Source: Rotaria socialis (lineage: Eukaryota; Rotifera; Eurotatoria; Philodinida; Philodinidae). From it: a stretch of DNA of 64,000 nucleotides. A model generated the notes under the pieces. That model saw nothing but the letters and a program-made list of their open reading frames with translations, was not told the DNA's origin and made no database searches. Positions 1-12,582 of this stretch are shown here, piece by piece; the stretch's first letter is position 1, and the number at the start of each line of letters is the position of its first letter. Location of the stretch: assembly GCA_905331475.1 (NCBI GenBank), contig CAJNYU010002170.1:1-64000 (forward strand). The letters are read 5' to 3'. The translations under genes and the position numbers were made by a program.

Positions 1-43
1 ATTAAAATATATTGAAAAAATACCAAACATACTTTCAGAATGC

Positions 44-200
44 ATCATTCAAGATGTTATGAATTCTTACTTAAGATCTGTAATAAGATCTTGGGTACAA
101 GATAACTGTATTATCTTGTACTAAATTTTCAACATCTGTTAACATATCTGTACCTTGTATCTTGACCAAGATCTTGCTTACAAGATGTTTGTCTAGGGTA
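44..200. repeat. Degenerate AAGATCTTG-motif inverted repeat
   Basis: This stretch repeats AAGATCTTG/CAAGATAA-type words in both orientations, much like the interiors of the palindromic transposons later in the window. The right edge may be CTAGGG at about 200, which would fit a CCC...GGG element, but no matching left end or target duplication could be fixed. It may be a truncated copy. Confidence 0.35.
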
Positions 201-1593
201 GTGACAAGCAAGAATTACAGACGAATTTCAATATCACGATCGACTGGAAACACAAACGACGAATTAAATCAAGATAAACGACGAATCGATGACATCTTAT
301 CACAAAGCGACAGGTTACGATAAGCTACATACACTTTTTCATTGTTTCTTCGATTACACTCAACTTCTATATTCGAAAAGAGGGCGTTGAATAACAGTTC
401 ATATGAGACATTTGTATATGATGACATGTTGTAGGAAGAAACATGAACAGAAATATTATATTTTTGTTCAATAGCTTTGTTTTCAAAGTAACACGATTTA
501 ACCCTAGCCACTAATGATAAAATATTATAGATAAAATATTCAGTGTGAATATTTCTTTTTAAAAATATAAGAAACCAAATAGTATTGAATTTTTTGTATA
601 TGTATATGGCGAGGCATTATATAATTTGGTAATTGTCATCAAAAGTAGCAATAGAATAAAAGTTAACTTGCTATTCAATTTGATTCTTCATAATGAAAAT
701 CTTTAATGCGAATCAACTCGGAATAGAAAAATTGTGATCGAAAGTGAGAGACGAGCAAATACTTGTGATCATTTTTAGGAAACGAAATAAATATTTATAG
801 AACACATTGCTGACGAGTATTATAGTGGTATAAAAGAGAGACGATACGTATTTTGCTCATTGAAGAATCATATAAGTGTTATTACGTCCAACGCTAAACA
901 ACAGATGAAACCAAGAATGTAAATGCAATGGAAAATTGACAGCATTTTGTCAATGTTTTCAACTATTTATGAGTTATTACATAGAGGCCAACACCCATGG
1001 TTTCAGTGTTAGTGAAGATATTTTAGTTCGAATATTAGTTTCTTTTAAAGCAATCTACTTATCAGAACTATCTAAGACGTTTACCAAGTAATAATAAAAC
1101 ACATCACATTTCAATAGGCTTCATTCGATTACATCGATGAGATTCCGTTCGAACTTTTACTCAAACATTAACGTGTGAAAAGCTATTGAAAAGTCTAACA
1201 AACATTGAAGATCTTTGTGTGAGCAGAGGCGATCATGGCTTAGACGCGGGAGTAACTCTTGTAACTAATTTGACGGTTAACTGCTGCACTTTATCTCTTG
1301 AATAGATTGCCGAACTGGTGAAGAAGCACCGCTAAGCTGCACTTTCTTTATTGAATGACTCTTATTGAGAATTAGACATATAGAAGTGTCATTTCATTAG
1401 ATAGCAATAAACTGAAGACTATTTGAACAGTAAGTAACATCACTATAGTAAGTATACTTCAGTAAAATGCTCTTGTTAATGTTTACAAAGAACCAGTGCG
1501 TATAATAGAAATCAGCAGTATTTCGTAATTTGTAAGTCAATATTAGTGACTTATTTCAAAATTATAACAGCATAGGTGTATCTTTTTTTTATG
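201..1593. other. Non-coding stretch, possible decayed LRR/F-box remnant
   Basis: No open frame of convincing length is present. Around 1,230-1,340 on the plus strand a short broken frame reads like a leucine-rich repeat (NLTVNCCTLSLE, then a stop, then IAELVKKHR). This resembles the LRR part of the F-box gene at 12.6 kb. Several stops interrupt it, so it can only be an old remnant, and the resemblance may be chance. Confidence 0.25.
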
Positions 1594-1640
1594 GATGTGG
1601 GTGTGAATCTTGCCTAAGATAATACCCAAACCCACACTCC
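1594..1640. repeat. GGGTGTG-type hairpin repeat
   Basis: An imperfect hairpin with TGTGGGTGTGAATCT on the left and CCCAAACCCACACT on the right, around a CTAAGA-like loop. It belongs to a dispersed family seen at least nine times in this window. Confidence 0.6.
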
Positions 1641-4134
1641 AATATTGGTAAGAAGAATATGCATTTTAATTTGTTCATTATATATATATAGATGTGATCA
1701 ATTATATTATGTGTCTTTTTGCTTTAGTTAACTTTAGTAAAACGAATGATACTGGTGTTGCACAATAAATTGTTACTTATATTTCATATTTTGTTCAGTT
1801 ATCTCATGTATCTCAATTAGAACTTGGATCAACATTTGATATACCTAGATAGAATTCTTTCTCTGTGTGGTCTTCGAGTGCGTAACCAATTCTAAGCACT
1901 ATTATGCAGCGACCAAAATCCTTGAATAGACGCTTTTTATTAGCTATTCATTGTCTGGGTGGTGTTCGAGTATATTAGCCTTTCTGAATCTTTAGTTCGA
2001 AGTGGTAAACATTTTGAATAGCGATTTTGCTAGACAAATTCGTTTGTCTTGTGATCTTCATTCATATAAACAAACAGTTTCGCATTTTGTCAAAGCTAGA
2101 AGAGTAGTGGAATATAGAGCGACACTTAACAATAAGTCTGGTACGTTGTGTGTCATATTTACATATTTTGAATACAACTCGTCAAAAGAATGCTACATCC
2201 GGCCGAACATTTTCTGAAAAACGTAGATAACTATACACATATGGTACTATTAATTCTCAGTTTTTTCAGCTTATCCTTTCATTTGTACATTCCATTCTTA
2301 ATATTTTTACTGAGAACATCATTGTTCAAACTTAACTCAATAATGCTTTTCTTTTCAGAAAATAAGAAACACATACATGTACATGGGAAATTTCAATCAC
2401 GTATTATCGACATGGTGGAACATTTATTCTTTATTAATTATCTTTTTTAATTCATGTTTTGCTAATATTCATCACTAATAAAATGCATCTAACACAATTT
2501 ACTTTCGCTTATACATGCCAATCAACGCTATGCTTACTTTCATGAGAACAACTCTGCGACACAGAATGTGGTAAACCGTGCGTTGGTGAAACTACGAATA
2601 CATTTTCATGTGAATTTATCTGTATAACTTTTCAGTTACATTTAAATAAAATATTTTTAAAACTAATGACTATGTGTGTTTTCATCTTCGGATTATTAGA
2701 GTAGCTTAACTAGAGCGGCAATGCCTTCGTACCCTTATCTGGACCAAGCCAATATCGGTCTTTGCTCATACGTGACCATTAGTCGTCATTCGGAGACATC
2801 TGTCCAAATTTTAGGATATTTCTCGAGTTATTGAATTTGAGAAATCAATACGCCTGATAAGTTTGGGTAGTGCCAAGTTCCATGAAATCTCAAACCTTAG
2901 TACACAGAATTTGAGAAATCAACGCAAATATACCAGGATGATTCCATGGGTAAACAACAAAAAATTAATAGAACGGCTTTATAAAATTTATAAAGTAGTT
3001 AAATTTTGTAGATTAGTTGTTTTTTCTGATCATTTGAGAAGAAAACAATTTAGAGTTCACCAATAAATAACGGGGCTATGATCAAAATACTGCAATTGTC
3101 GAAAATTTCTCAAAAAGAGGATGTGTCATCTAGAATACCCATACCCACATCCTTATGGCATGTTTTCTTAAAAAAACCCAGAAATTCATCGTTGGAAGAA
3201 CCTTCATACTCGATTCCCACTATCGATAAGTTATCTTTTGTTCGTAATCTTTATTATTCATTAAAATAGAAAAGGTTTTTCGAGTAGTTTCTTTACTAAA
3301 TGCATTTAAAATTATAGCTGTGCCGAAAGTGCGTACATTTCAATCGGAAATGTTTTACTGACTATTGTATTGCTTCAGAAATTGCCAATTCTACCCAACT
3401 AGGAAGTTAAAATCGTTTGATGATGAAACTTTATTATTCATAGCCGTGGTTGGTATTTTCCGCGTTTAAAAAGTAATTTCTTAGGAAGTCGAAATAGTCG
3501 AAAACTTATTTTTACAAGATACTTTCGACGAAACTGACTAATACAATACGAAGCATCTACACGGGCTCCGTACTTTCTTATTCAGTAGAGAAACGGAAAT
3601 ACTTTTACTGTCATCTTATCAGAAGCTTACGTTTCACTTCTTTTTCATTCCAAGTAAAGTAATGACTCAGCTGCCAACGCATCCGTATTGATATAAGATG
3701 AATCACACCAGAAGCTATTGTTATATTTTTACAATTATATCGAATTTTGTCACCTTTTGTTGAACATGATTTGAAAGAAGGATGTTAACGTATATGACAT
3801 AAAATTGTATTCCTCTTTATTACAGACCGTGGCAGATGACGTCAAGAGATCATCAAAGAGTGTTACAAACAATCTTCACAGACATCATAGTCCACAGCAG
3901 ACAGTTTCCAGTTATCGCCACAGATCATGATGGCCGCTAGAGACGTTGTTAACATATATAATCACAAACTGTAAACCTACATTGACTGATTACTATGTGT
4001 TAATAATTTCATAGTGGAAATCTAACGGATGATAAAGCGTGTTGAACGATACAGAGAAGTACTCTGAAGTAGTGAATTGTATCGGATGTCGAAGTGATTG
4101 GCAGAATATGTTTTAGAAGTCTATGTCTGAGTTA
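1641..4134. other. No recognisable gene
   Basis: Only short frames of under 90 codons occur, with no recognisable domain, and composition is uniformly AT-rich. I see no tRNA-like fold or transposase motif. It may be spacer or a decayed gene. Confidence 0.5.
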
Positions 4135-4313
4135 CAGAGATGGGCAAGTCAAGTCATTTTTGACTTAAAACCAGTCAAGTCAAGTCATTTTTGACTTGAC
4201 TCTGACTTGACTAGGAAATTTTAAAAAATAACTTGACTTGACTCTGACTTGACTTGGNAAAAAATGACTTGACTTGACTTGAGTCGGAAAAAAGGCTGAC
4301 TTGCCCATCTCTG
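4135..4313. mobile_element. hAT-type MITE, 179 bp, AAGTCAAGTC interior
   Basis: The ends are CAGAGATGGGCAAGTC and its complement GACTTGCCCATCTCTG, giving perfect terminal inverted repeats with the CAGRG start typical of hAT elements. The flanks are the identical 8-mers CTGAGTTA (4127-4134 and 4314-4321), the duplication length expected for hAT. The interior is almost wholly TCAAGTCA/TGACTTGA words on both arms, with a non-motif spacer near 4210. There is no coding capacity, so it must have been moved by a transposase elsewhere. One ambiguous base lies at 4258. Confidence 0.88.
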
Positions 4314-5837
4314 CTGAGTTATATTAGTGCATCAATTAGATAGTGAGATTTTTATCTAAAACCAGTTGATTTACGAATTATTATGTAGTAAAACAATTCC
4401 ACCATTCGCTTGATTTTGATAGTTTTTTTTCTTCTAAACGAATTTTAGTGATTGTTTACCCTCTTGAGCTAATTTTTTTCCTCTTTCTGAAAAATCGTCT
4501 AGAGAAATAAATCCTATGACAACATAAAAAGTTTACTTTTATTTTATCCCGTCAGGATATCAATCATTAATGATAATCAGATATCGCTAAAATAAAAATA
4601 CATGTTTTGGAGCGAAAAAAATAGTCTACTGATCACTGCTCCAAAATGATAATATTGCCTCTCAAAGAATTCCCATCGATCCTAATTGGTTTTTCAACAA
4701 GCTTATTAGGATCAGCAGTGCAACTACGGGGTGGACCACCGTGTCACGTCGTTATTTTAACGATTAAGATTTAGGCGAAGACGCCACTGTTTAAGTATTG
4801 ACATATGCCACAATGATAATGACGGCAAATGACAAGATGAAGTAAATAAGAAAATGAAACTTGAATCAGAATTCACTAATTTATTTATAGATTAGAAATA
4901 ATCAATGAAACAGTAGATATGTTACAGGGGAAATTGAAATTTTAATCTCCACTAGGGGAAATTAAAATTCTGTCTTTTCCTGATTCAATTTATGAGGAAA
5001 AGTAAACATTTTGATTTCAAAATGTACTACATTCATATCCACACTAATACTAGCACCCATACCCACACCCACACCCTATCAACACATAATACAGGTGACG
5101 TTATGCCGTCGCGTCCCGCCTCCGCTGCNATCAACATTCATACTCACACACACACTCACACCCTCACCCACACCCTATCAACACATAATACAGGTGACGT
5201 TATGCCGTCGCGTCCCGCCTCCGCTGCCTCTGGACATTTCCTCTAAAGATAGTAAAAACATAACCTATATCTATATTGTACTCCATCCTGGCCCTACACT
5301 CCCTTCTCCCTCTTCTTTGTTGCGCTCTTTTATTGTGTACCTCAGTGGGATTGTCATTTCTTTCTTTCCCTGGGTTTGGTGGAAATGCCAAAAAAAGATA
5401 AAGAAAATATCCATATATGGAAGTTTTCTTTGTCTTTTTTTCGACATTTTCCTTTTCGACGTTTCCCACCAATTCCCTTTCCCTTTAATCTACTTGAGAT
5501 ATTTCAATTGTTCTCTATTCTATTTATATGGTCGATATGTTTGCTTTCTCTTTACTGTTTTTTCCCAAAGCATCCAAATATATTTAGCCGTGATCTTTTG
5601 GTTAAAAAAATAGATCAAGTAGTGAATATTGAACTTAATTATGTTTCATTTTGAAGTTTAAAATTAAAAATTTGAAATTCGAATTGTAGATACATTGCTT
5701 TTCGTATCTTTTCATTCTTTAGAACAGTAAGGTATTTTAATCTCTTTTGATATTGCTCAGAATTTTTATCGAATTGCATATTAGTATACAAAAAAAACGA
5801 CAAAAAAATTTCTTTTATTACTAATTAAATAAAACTA
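4314..5837. other. Non-coding stretch with a short direct duplication
   Basis: No gene is recognised. A CACACC-rich segment followed by about 60 bases is present twice (about 5063-5128 and 5165-5227). Both copies contain ACAGGTGACGTTATGCCGTC, and an ambiguous base sits at the junction near 5129. This could be a genuine tandem duplication or an assembly artefact. The open frames here are driven by the CA-rich repeat and are not credible genes. Confidence 0.5.
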
Positions 5838-7608
5838 ATGGTTGGGATTGATGCAAAAAATAAACATACACTTGATAGTACGTATATTTGTTCGGTATGC
5901 TCATTGATACTGCTAGAACCTGTACAATTGATTAATTGTGGCCATCGACAGTGTCAATCATGTTTGGATACTCAACATGAGTAAGTTTTATTATCAATTT
6001 GTAGTTTAAATCTTCATTCTTCATTTTCAAGAACATCAATTACATGTCGACAATGTCAGCTGAAAACATCACGAAACGAAGTAATACATTTTTTTCTTGA
6101 TTCGTGAGAACATTTAGTATTTAGTTTTTGTAGGTACTGCGTGATCGAGGCTTCAAGACTGACATGACAACATTATTCATCGAGTGTTCTTTTTGTCAAT
6201 GGACCGGTGTCTTAAATAATTACCCAGTACTTTATTCTATATCAGCTTTATTTCTCAATCTTATATCTTTTGTTTTCTCCAAAGGAACATCTTGATGAAT
6301 CTCATTCAAATACGAAATGTGAATATTGTGACGAAGAATTCAATTCAATTCATCAATTCAATGAGCATCAAGTTTTCGTGTGTCAAAAACGGACTGTCGA
6401 TTGTAAATTGAAAGATTTTGGCTGCGATGAAAAGGTATGCATATTATCTAAGTGAAGTTGACGTATGAAAATGTTCTTTCTTTAGATTGGTCGTGATAAA
6501 ATGCATGAACATTATTTAACTGAGCATCATCAAAATGTCACTACTAATGTTATTCGTCAGATGTTATCAAAATTAAACGATAGTGAAGTAGATAATAGGT
6601 TTTCTCAAGTGACAACTGTACGAGACTGTACTCGTGTCAAAGCTCAATTGGAAGAGCTTTACGAAGTAGTCAATATGTTGTCAGATGCCATTCAAACATT
6701 GAACAATGATCAACAATATCTAAGCACTGAATCACTTCGAAGTCAGGTAACACTTCCAAAATTAATGGAGGAATTATCAAAAATTAAAATATCCGTCGAA
6801 GAATCCAATACGTTTTTGGAAGGAATGAGATGCAATCAAGAAGTTCTGAATCAAGACTTCGCATCCCTACAAGAAAAAGTCAATGATTTACAATGTGTTT
6901 CATACGATGGAACATCCCTATGGAAAATAGCAGATGTTAAAAAGAAAATGAGTATGTTTTACGATTGCTTCTGTAGTGAATTGTAAAAGTATAATAGTTT
7001 TTCAAGAGAAAAATCCCCTCACCTGCTTTTAACTTGTTTCTATTCGTCTTCACGTATTTTGTTTTCTCAAAATTCTAGTTGATGCACAATCTGAAAGACA
7101 AACATCAATTTATTCACCTCCGTTTTATTCATCTCCAACTGGCTATAAAACGAGGGCTCGTCTGTATTTAAATGGTGATGGAAATGCTCGTCGTACACAT
7201 ATGTCACTCTTTTTTGTACTTATGCGAAGTGTAAACGATCCGATCTTGACTTTTCCGTTCAGTTATAAAGTCACATTTTGTTTATACGATCAAACACCTG
7301 CACAACGACACATCATCGATTCATTTCGACCCGACACTAAATCGAGTAGTTTTCAGCGACCTCGATCGGACATGAATATAGCCAGTGGTATTCCGAAATT
7401 TTTTCCATTGGAAATGATTCAAAAGGAAGAAAATCCTTATGTACGCGATGATACAATGTTCATCAAAATCATGGTTGATTTTGAAGATATGCAGAAAACA
7501 TTGTTGCCTTACGCTTTGACTCTCAATCCAGGTCTACCAACGCATGTTCAACAATCGATGATCAAGCAAGAAGCAGAACAACGATATCAACAGAAACCTC
7601 CGGATTAG
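5838..7608 (+). CDS. TRAF-type RING / zinc-finger / MATH protein, six exons
   Basis: Proposed exons are 5838-5980, 6032-6080, 6134-6226, 6285-6434, 6486-6951 and 7079-7608. Phases agree throughout and the sum is exactly 476 codons plus stop. A C3HC4 RING is complete at residues 18-56 (C18, C21, C34, H36, C39, C42, C53, C56). TRAF-type zinc fingers follow (CEYC...H...H...C), then a coiled coil at about 190-300. A C-terminal MATH/TRAF-C domain begins at SLWKIADVKKK and continues through YSPPFYSS, YLNGDG and RPRSDMNIASG. TRAF proteins link receptors to ubiquitin-dependent signalling through the RING and trimerise through the coiled coil; that role is inferred from family. The start is the first ATG before the RING. 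The length is close to ordinary animal TRAFs, and no defect is visible. Confidence 0.9.
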
Positions 7609-8885
7609 TTGACTGTTTAATTTCTATCACAGATGAACTTAATAACCAAGAACATATACTCCTGAATTTTGTAAATATTGTTTTAAATGAATATCTAAAC
7701 AAGATATGGTTCCAGGCATTTCTCATTGTTTGATCTTTGTACATTGTTTATCAAATATTTAGATAGAATTTTCTTGAATTAATAGAAGAAAATATACTGT
7801 TTTAATATAATTAATAAAGAATTTTTAATGAAAACATTAGAAATAGAATAATTATCTTTTAGAGAGAAAATTATTTTTGTCCAAAACAAAATGGTACAAT
7901 AATGTAATAAAACATCTAAGGAGTGTGTGCGTATGACATTCATATTTAAATGTGGAAATTTAAACAGTAGAACTTTTTCGTATGGCAGTTTATTCTTGCT
8001 GTTATTCATCAACATATTTTTGCATTAGTACCATGAATATTGCACTTATCAAAGCCCAAGCGTAAACCAATAAAAATAAGTGGTGATGATTGTGAAAATG
8101 AACCTTCGCGTCATTTACACCCATTTTTTAATTCGAGTCTTGCAAACACACGGGTACACCGAATTGTGCATTCTATCTTACATCGCTTGATAATTCTGGA
8201 AGCATGCTTAATTACATAAAATCATGATGAATACGATGGGACTCACTGAATATTACTTTATATTCCCCACTATTTAATGACATTTGTTCTTTTCTTCCCA
8301 CATATTGAATTTCAATTGTATTGCCTTAAGGGTATGGGTTTATCTTATACACTATACATGGTTTTTTCCTTTCCTCCGCTTCTTATTATCTTTGTTTGGA
8401 TTTTTCTGGCACGCTTGATATTGTTATCGATTTTCTCTTCTATGCGTGATCTCGTGGGCGTGAGGGCGCTGATCTTGATCTTTTCATCATACACCATTAG
8501 CGTCATCTATTAAGCTGAATCAGTTTTATGCTTTAGACTTGAGTTTGACAAAATCAACTTCTTTCGAGTTGTTTCCACGTTTTTATTCAGAGATAAGCAA
8601 AATTTGAAAAATTGAACTTGATGAGGGTGTTTGACACATGGCAATGATAACGAAAAACGGGAAAAAATTTATGCACGTTTTACAATTAGTAAGATTGACT
8701 TATATGTTACAATTAGAATAGTGTCATATCATATTGCAAAACTTTGGTGATCTTTTTGGTTCTGCAATCAAGATTGATAGAGTCCTATTGGTTGCGTTAG
8801 AGCAAAATACTGATTGGAACGCTGGTTTTTAATAAATTTTCTTGGGTCACATACTCTTTTTTAGATTTGATTCACGCTTAAATAA
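7609..8885. other. Intergenic, no gene seen
   Basis: This is the spacer between the TRAF-like and F-box genes. AATAAAG near 7814 could serve as a polyadenylation signal for the former. A short hydrophobic frame at 8277-8513 has no start context or family resemblance and was not called. Confidence 0.5.
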
Positions 8886-9869
8886 ATGAGTGAGAATATT
8901 CCAACACGTTTCGAAGATCTTGCGAATGAGATCATCCTTGATGTCCTCGATTATTTGGATATTCGCCATTTTTACCAAGCGTTTTTCGGACTCAATGAAC
9001 GAATCAATAGATTTCTACACTCACTGGATAATATCTCTCTCGTTTTGTTGCCATCGGATAATGATAATGATCAATCAATAGAATATTTCTCATCACGTAA
9101 CATCCGATTGATGGTGGCCGATGGTAGCTGCAAAATTGATTTAAAACGTTTTTCGAACGTTCGCTCATTAAAAATCGAGTGTCCGACGGACTCTCTATTG
9201 GTGCAAATTCAGCCCACATTATTTCCTCAACTCGATTATCTTTTTCTTGGTATATCGAACAGATGGAATGATTCTTTGAATGAAATTCATCAGGCTATCT
9301 TCTCCAACGGTTTTCCTCTCCTTCGTACCTGCATTCTTTTCAGTGAACCACTGACGAACAGACGCTGGCTAGCATCTGCTTCTCTTCGTATTTTGATCAT
9401 TGGCACGTATCCACATCTTCTTCATGTGAACACCTATCGCGCTATTCTTATTTCATGTCCGAATCTCGTTCGTCTCACTTTATTTGGAAGATTCGACCAT
9501 AATAATCTAGTACAACAAAGCAATTATTCTCATCAACTCAATTATCTTTCGTTACAAAGCGACGAACCGTCACTGAACGTTGTCATTGATCACTTACTCA
9601 GTCAGGTGCCTAATCTTAAACGTTTGTGCTTGAAAGGTCTTCCAATGGCATATCCAGTTTCAGCAATTGATTTCGTCCAACTAGCTCGCGTTCTTCATCA
9701 ACGTGTACCCAATCTGCAGCGATTTGATTGTCATACATTTGCAATTTTAAAGAACACAGTCGATATTAATACTATTCATTCACTTCATCCACGTTTCGCA
9801 GTCATCAAATATCAACATCTAGACCATTCTGATTTCGATGCTCTGACTACCAAAGTCAAAAACAAATAG
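8886..9869 (+). CDS. F-box protein with LRR-like C-terminus, single exon
   Basis: A 327-residue open frame begins at the ATG preceding FEDLANEIILDVLDYLDI, a clear F-box (about residues 8-50). F-boxes bind SKP1 in SCF ubiquitin ligases. The rest is divergent leucine-rich repeat-like sequence (LFPQLDYLFL, CPNLVRLTLF, VPNLKRLCL, VPNLQRFDC), the usual substrate-binding region. Single-exon F-box proteins of this form are abundant in bdelloids. It is shorter than the two-exon F-box gene at 12.6 kb. No intron or break is seen, and the substrate cannot be guessed. Confidence 0.85.
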   Translation: MSENIPTRFEDLANEIILDVLDYLDIRHFYQAFFGLNERINRFLHSLDNISLVLLPSDNDNDQSIEYFSSRNIRLMVADGSCKIDLKRFSNVRSLKIECPTDSLLVQIQPTLFPQLDYLFLGISNRWNDSLNEIHQAIFSNGFPLLRTCILFSEPLTNRRWLASASLRILIIGTYPHLLHVNTYRAILISCPNLVRLTLFGRFDHNNLVQQSNYSHQLNYLSLQSDEPSLNVVIDHLLSQVPNLKRLCLKGLPMAYPVSAIDFVQLARVLHQRVPNLQRFDCHTFAILKNTVDINTIHSLHPRFAVIKYQHLDHSDFDALTTKVKNK

Positions 9870-10109
9870 ATTGTAACCAACTGATGGCACACGAAGAAAG
9901 ACAAATACACTATTATGCATGTTTTCTTTTCATTTTTTAAAATAAATCATTAGATGGTTGATTGAAAAGAGCACCATGCATATCTCTTTCTTTTTAAATT
10001 TTCATTAAATAGATTTTTGCATGTGTACGTAATTATAAGAAAGCATGCTTTATTAGCAAGCTGATAAATGAAGCACTAAGAACAAAAGATCTTCACCTTT
10101 TTTATGAGT
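9870..10109. other. Short spacer
   Basis: AT-rich spacer between the F-box gene and the ART-TPR pseudogene. An AATAAA at about 9941 may serve the F-box gene. Confidence 0.4.
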
Positions 10110-11395
10110 GATCTTTCGCGAAATCTTCAACAAGAACATCAAAAGAAGAAATTCTCGTTGTTTATCATGGATTAAAACTCGATAAAGAAGAATTTGAAAA
10201 ATTAAAAGAAAGTCATGAAAAACTCATTTTAACTAATGTATTATATTTATCAGAGAGTCACAGAAAAACCATTAGCATTACATTTTTCACTGAAGCCAAC
10301 ACAGCGACAGGATGTTGTACCTGCTCTATTTCGTATTCAAAATGATATTAAAAACATTGTTTTTGCTGATATAAGTCATTCAAGTGAATTTCCACCAGAA
10401 GAGGAAATTTTATTCGATATAAATGCTTGTTTTCTCATAGAGTCAAATCAAGAACACGATTCATTGCAAAACATTAAGATCCATCTATCAACTGAAGGAC
10501 ACAACATAACAGAGGATTATCTTGAATTAGCACAACAATAAACAGAGAAATTGAGTGTTGCAACTGTCTTTGGAAGACTATTATGTAAATTGGGAGAATA
10601 TAGAAAATCACGAAAATATTTTCAACAATTACTAAATGATTCAGATATTGAAGATAGCGCTTGGATTGAATTTAATATTGGTCGAGTTTTTTATTTTGAA
10701 GGCGAATGGGACGAAGCTCGAGACTATTATAATTCTGCCTAGAATCGAATGGCGAAAATTAAACCAGCTAGCACAAAGGATTCTGCTTGGAGTCTCGACA
10801 ATATTGGTTTCACTCTCTATAAACAAGGAAAGTACGATCAGGCTCTCGCATATAATCGAAGAGTATTGAAAATTCGAGAGAGACTGTATCCATCTGGTGA
10901 TGTAGATATTGCTACGATTCTGAAAAATATTGGTATTACTCTAAGAAGACTAAATAGAAATGGCGAAGCACTGAATTTTTATCAAAGAGCTTTGGAAATT
11001 CGTGAGAAACTTTATCCTTCCGGTCATCCGGAGAGTGTTTCAAGTCTGAAGAAGATGGGTATCACACTTCTTAATCAAGGAAAGTACGAGAAGCGCTTGA
11101 TTATCATCGACGAGCATTGGAAATGCTTGAGAAGCTTTATCCTTCGGGACATCCAGATATTGCTTCGAGTGTGAACAATATGGACGTCGCTCTCCCGAGT
11201 GAAGCAACGTAGGATGCAGCTAGTGATTATTACCAAGGGACAGTGGGAATTCTGGAGAAACATTTTCCTTCCTATAATCCCAAGATTACTTCGAGTTTAA
11301 ACAGTATTGATGTTTGTTATGAAAAGCAGAACAAGCGAAATATGGCACTTGACTGTTATTAGCTTTTGTTTGCTATTCATCCGGATCGACTCAGT
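10110..11395 (+). pseudogene. Decayed ART-TPR gene fragment
   Basis: A broken relative of the intact ART-TPR gene at 16.1-18.3 kb. It starts inside the ADP-ribosyltransferase domain. The first catalytic strand reads VVYHGLKL, with histidine where the ART arginine should be. The frame shifts near 10,240, and the E-x-E strand is recognisable as PPEEEILFD. Stops interrupt the frame at 10539-10541 and 10740-10742. TPR units follow (ALAYNRRVLKIRERLYPSG, ALNFYQRALEIREKLYPSG), then another frameshift near 11,095. The N-terminal ~300 residues are absent. With lost residues, stops and shifts it cannot make the enzyme. A palindromic transposon lies immediately 3'. Confidence 0.85.
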
Positions 11396-11407
11396 AGATA
11401 GTGCTAA

Positions 11408-11741
11408 CCCATATCGCACAAACCGATCGAAAACCACCGGTTAACCGCGGTTCGTTTTTACAAAAATCGGTTAACCGCGGTTATGTAAGCCATTTTAGCG
11501 ACTTTACAGCGTAAAAACCGACGGTTAACCGTGGTTAAACGCCCAGTTAACCGGATAAATAACCGGTTAATTGAGGGCGAACCGACTGTTTGTCCGGTTA
11601 ACCGGGCGTTTAACCGCGGTTAACCGGCGGTTTTTACACTGTAAAGTCGCTAAAATAGCTTGCGTAACCGCGGTTAACCGATTTTTATAAAAAACGAACC
11701 GCGGTTAACCGATTTTTCTCGATCGGTTTGAGCGACATGGG
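11408..11741. mobile_element. Palindromic CCC...GGG element, 334 bp, GGTTAACCG motif
   Basis: The termini are CCCATATCGCACAAACCGATCG and the complement of TCGATCGGTTTGAGCGACATGGG, so inverted repeats of ~23 bp with two mismatches. The flanks are AA on both sides, consistent with a 2-bp target duplication. Both arms are packed with GTTAACCGCGGTTAACCG words, making the whole element nearly one long hairpin. It has no coding capacity. It is one of five elements here sharing this end structure with unrelated interiors. Confidence 0.75.
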
Positions 11742-12582
11742 AAAGCCGTCGAATAGTATTGCAAAGAGTCGAATCTCATTGAAATCTTATAATTATTTTC
11801 GATTCTATTTGAATATGTGTTATGAAGCGTTCAAAAAAGTCTTCGTTTCGGTTTTATAGAATTACAAAGTTGGATGTTAGTGTAGATCTTTCATTTGCAT
11901 CATCAAGATAGCGCCCTCTATTTTGGTTTATCTCTTGCAGCTTTAAAAAAAACTAAATACATGGCTTGGTAGACAAAAAGTTTTGTTTATTTTTTGTAAT
12001 ATTACTACTATATTGAGTTCATCTCGAAAAATAAGTCACCAATCGTAAAAGACTGCTGTTATTTCGTTTTTTTCTTCATCATCCAACACATTGGGGTAGA
12101 CAATTTTGACGTATAGCTGGAAAAAAATACATAACATCAGCGTTTATAATGGCACATGTGTAAACAATGAAAGTCAAACATACATACATCTGTAGTTGTG
12201 AAAATATGCACTGCTGTAAAAGAAAAGATGTGCGCATTTTGGAGGCGAAACTTTAAAACTATTTTCAGTTGGAAAATTATGTTTAAGCCATGAATATATT
12301 AGGATACATATTTGTATTTTTTCTGGCTTGTCCATTCTCAGATTTATCTACGAACTGTGAAATAAGATTGAAAATGATGACAGATTCAATCGTACGATTG
12401 TTCACGACGAGATTATTATGGATTGTTGAGGATTTTCGGAATATTCTGCCAAAAGAAAAGAAAATGCAGTTGCACTGAACGAAGCTTACATTTTTTTAAT
12501 ATTTTGCTGACTTAAACCAACATGTAATCTATAGTTTATTTTAGATTTCTATTTGAAACACTGCATCACCATTTTATACTAA
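11742..12582. other. Intergenic, no gene seen
   Basis: Spacer between the palindromic element and the second F-box gene. A 62-codon frame at 12290-12478 has no recognisable features. Confidence 0.45.

Noticed and set aside
2002..3269. Several frames of 63-86 codons
   Set aside because: Short, overlapping and compositionally like random AT-rich sequence.
4992..5613. Overlapping plus-strand frames of 84 and 200 codons
   Set aside because: They are driven by the CA-rich duplicated segment, contain an ambiguous codon, and show no domain or start context.
8277..8513. Hydrophobic 78-codon frame
   Set aside because: Hydrophobicity follows from T-rich codons; no family match or splice context.
12290..12478. 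62-codon frame that could look like a secreted peptide
   Set aside because: A hydrophobic start is present but there is no supporting cysteine pattern, cleavage site or homologue I can name.
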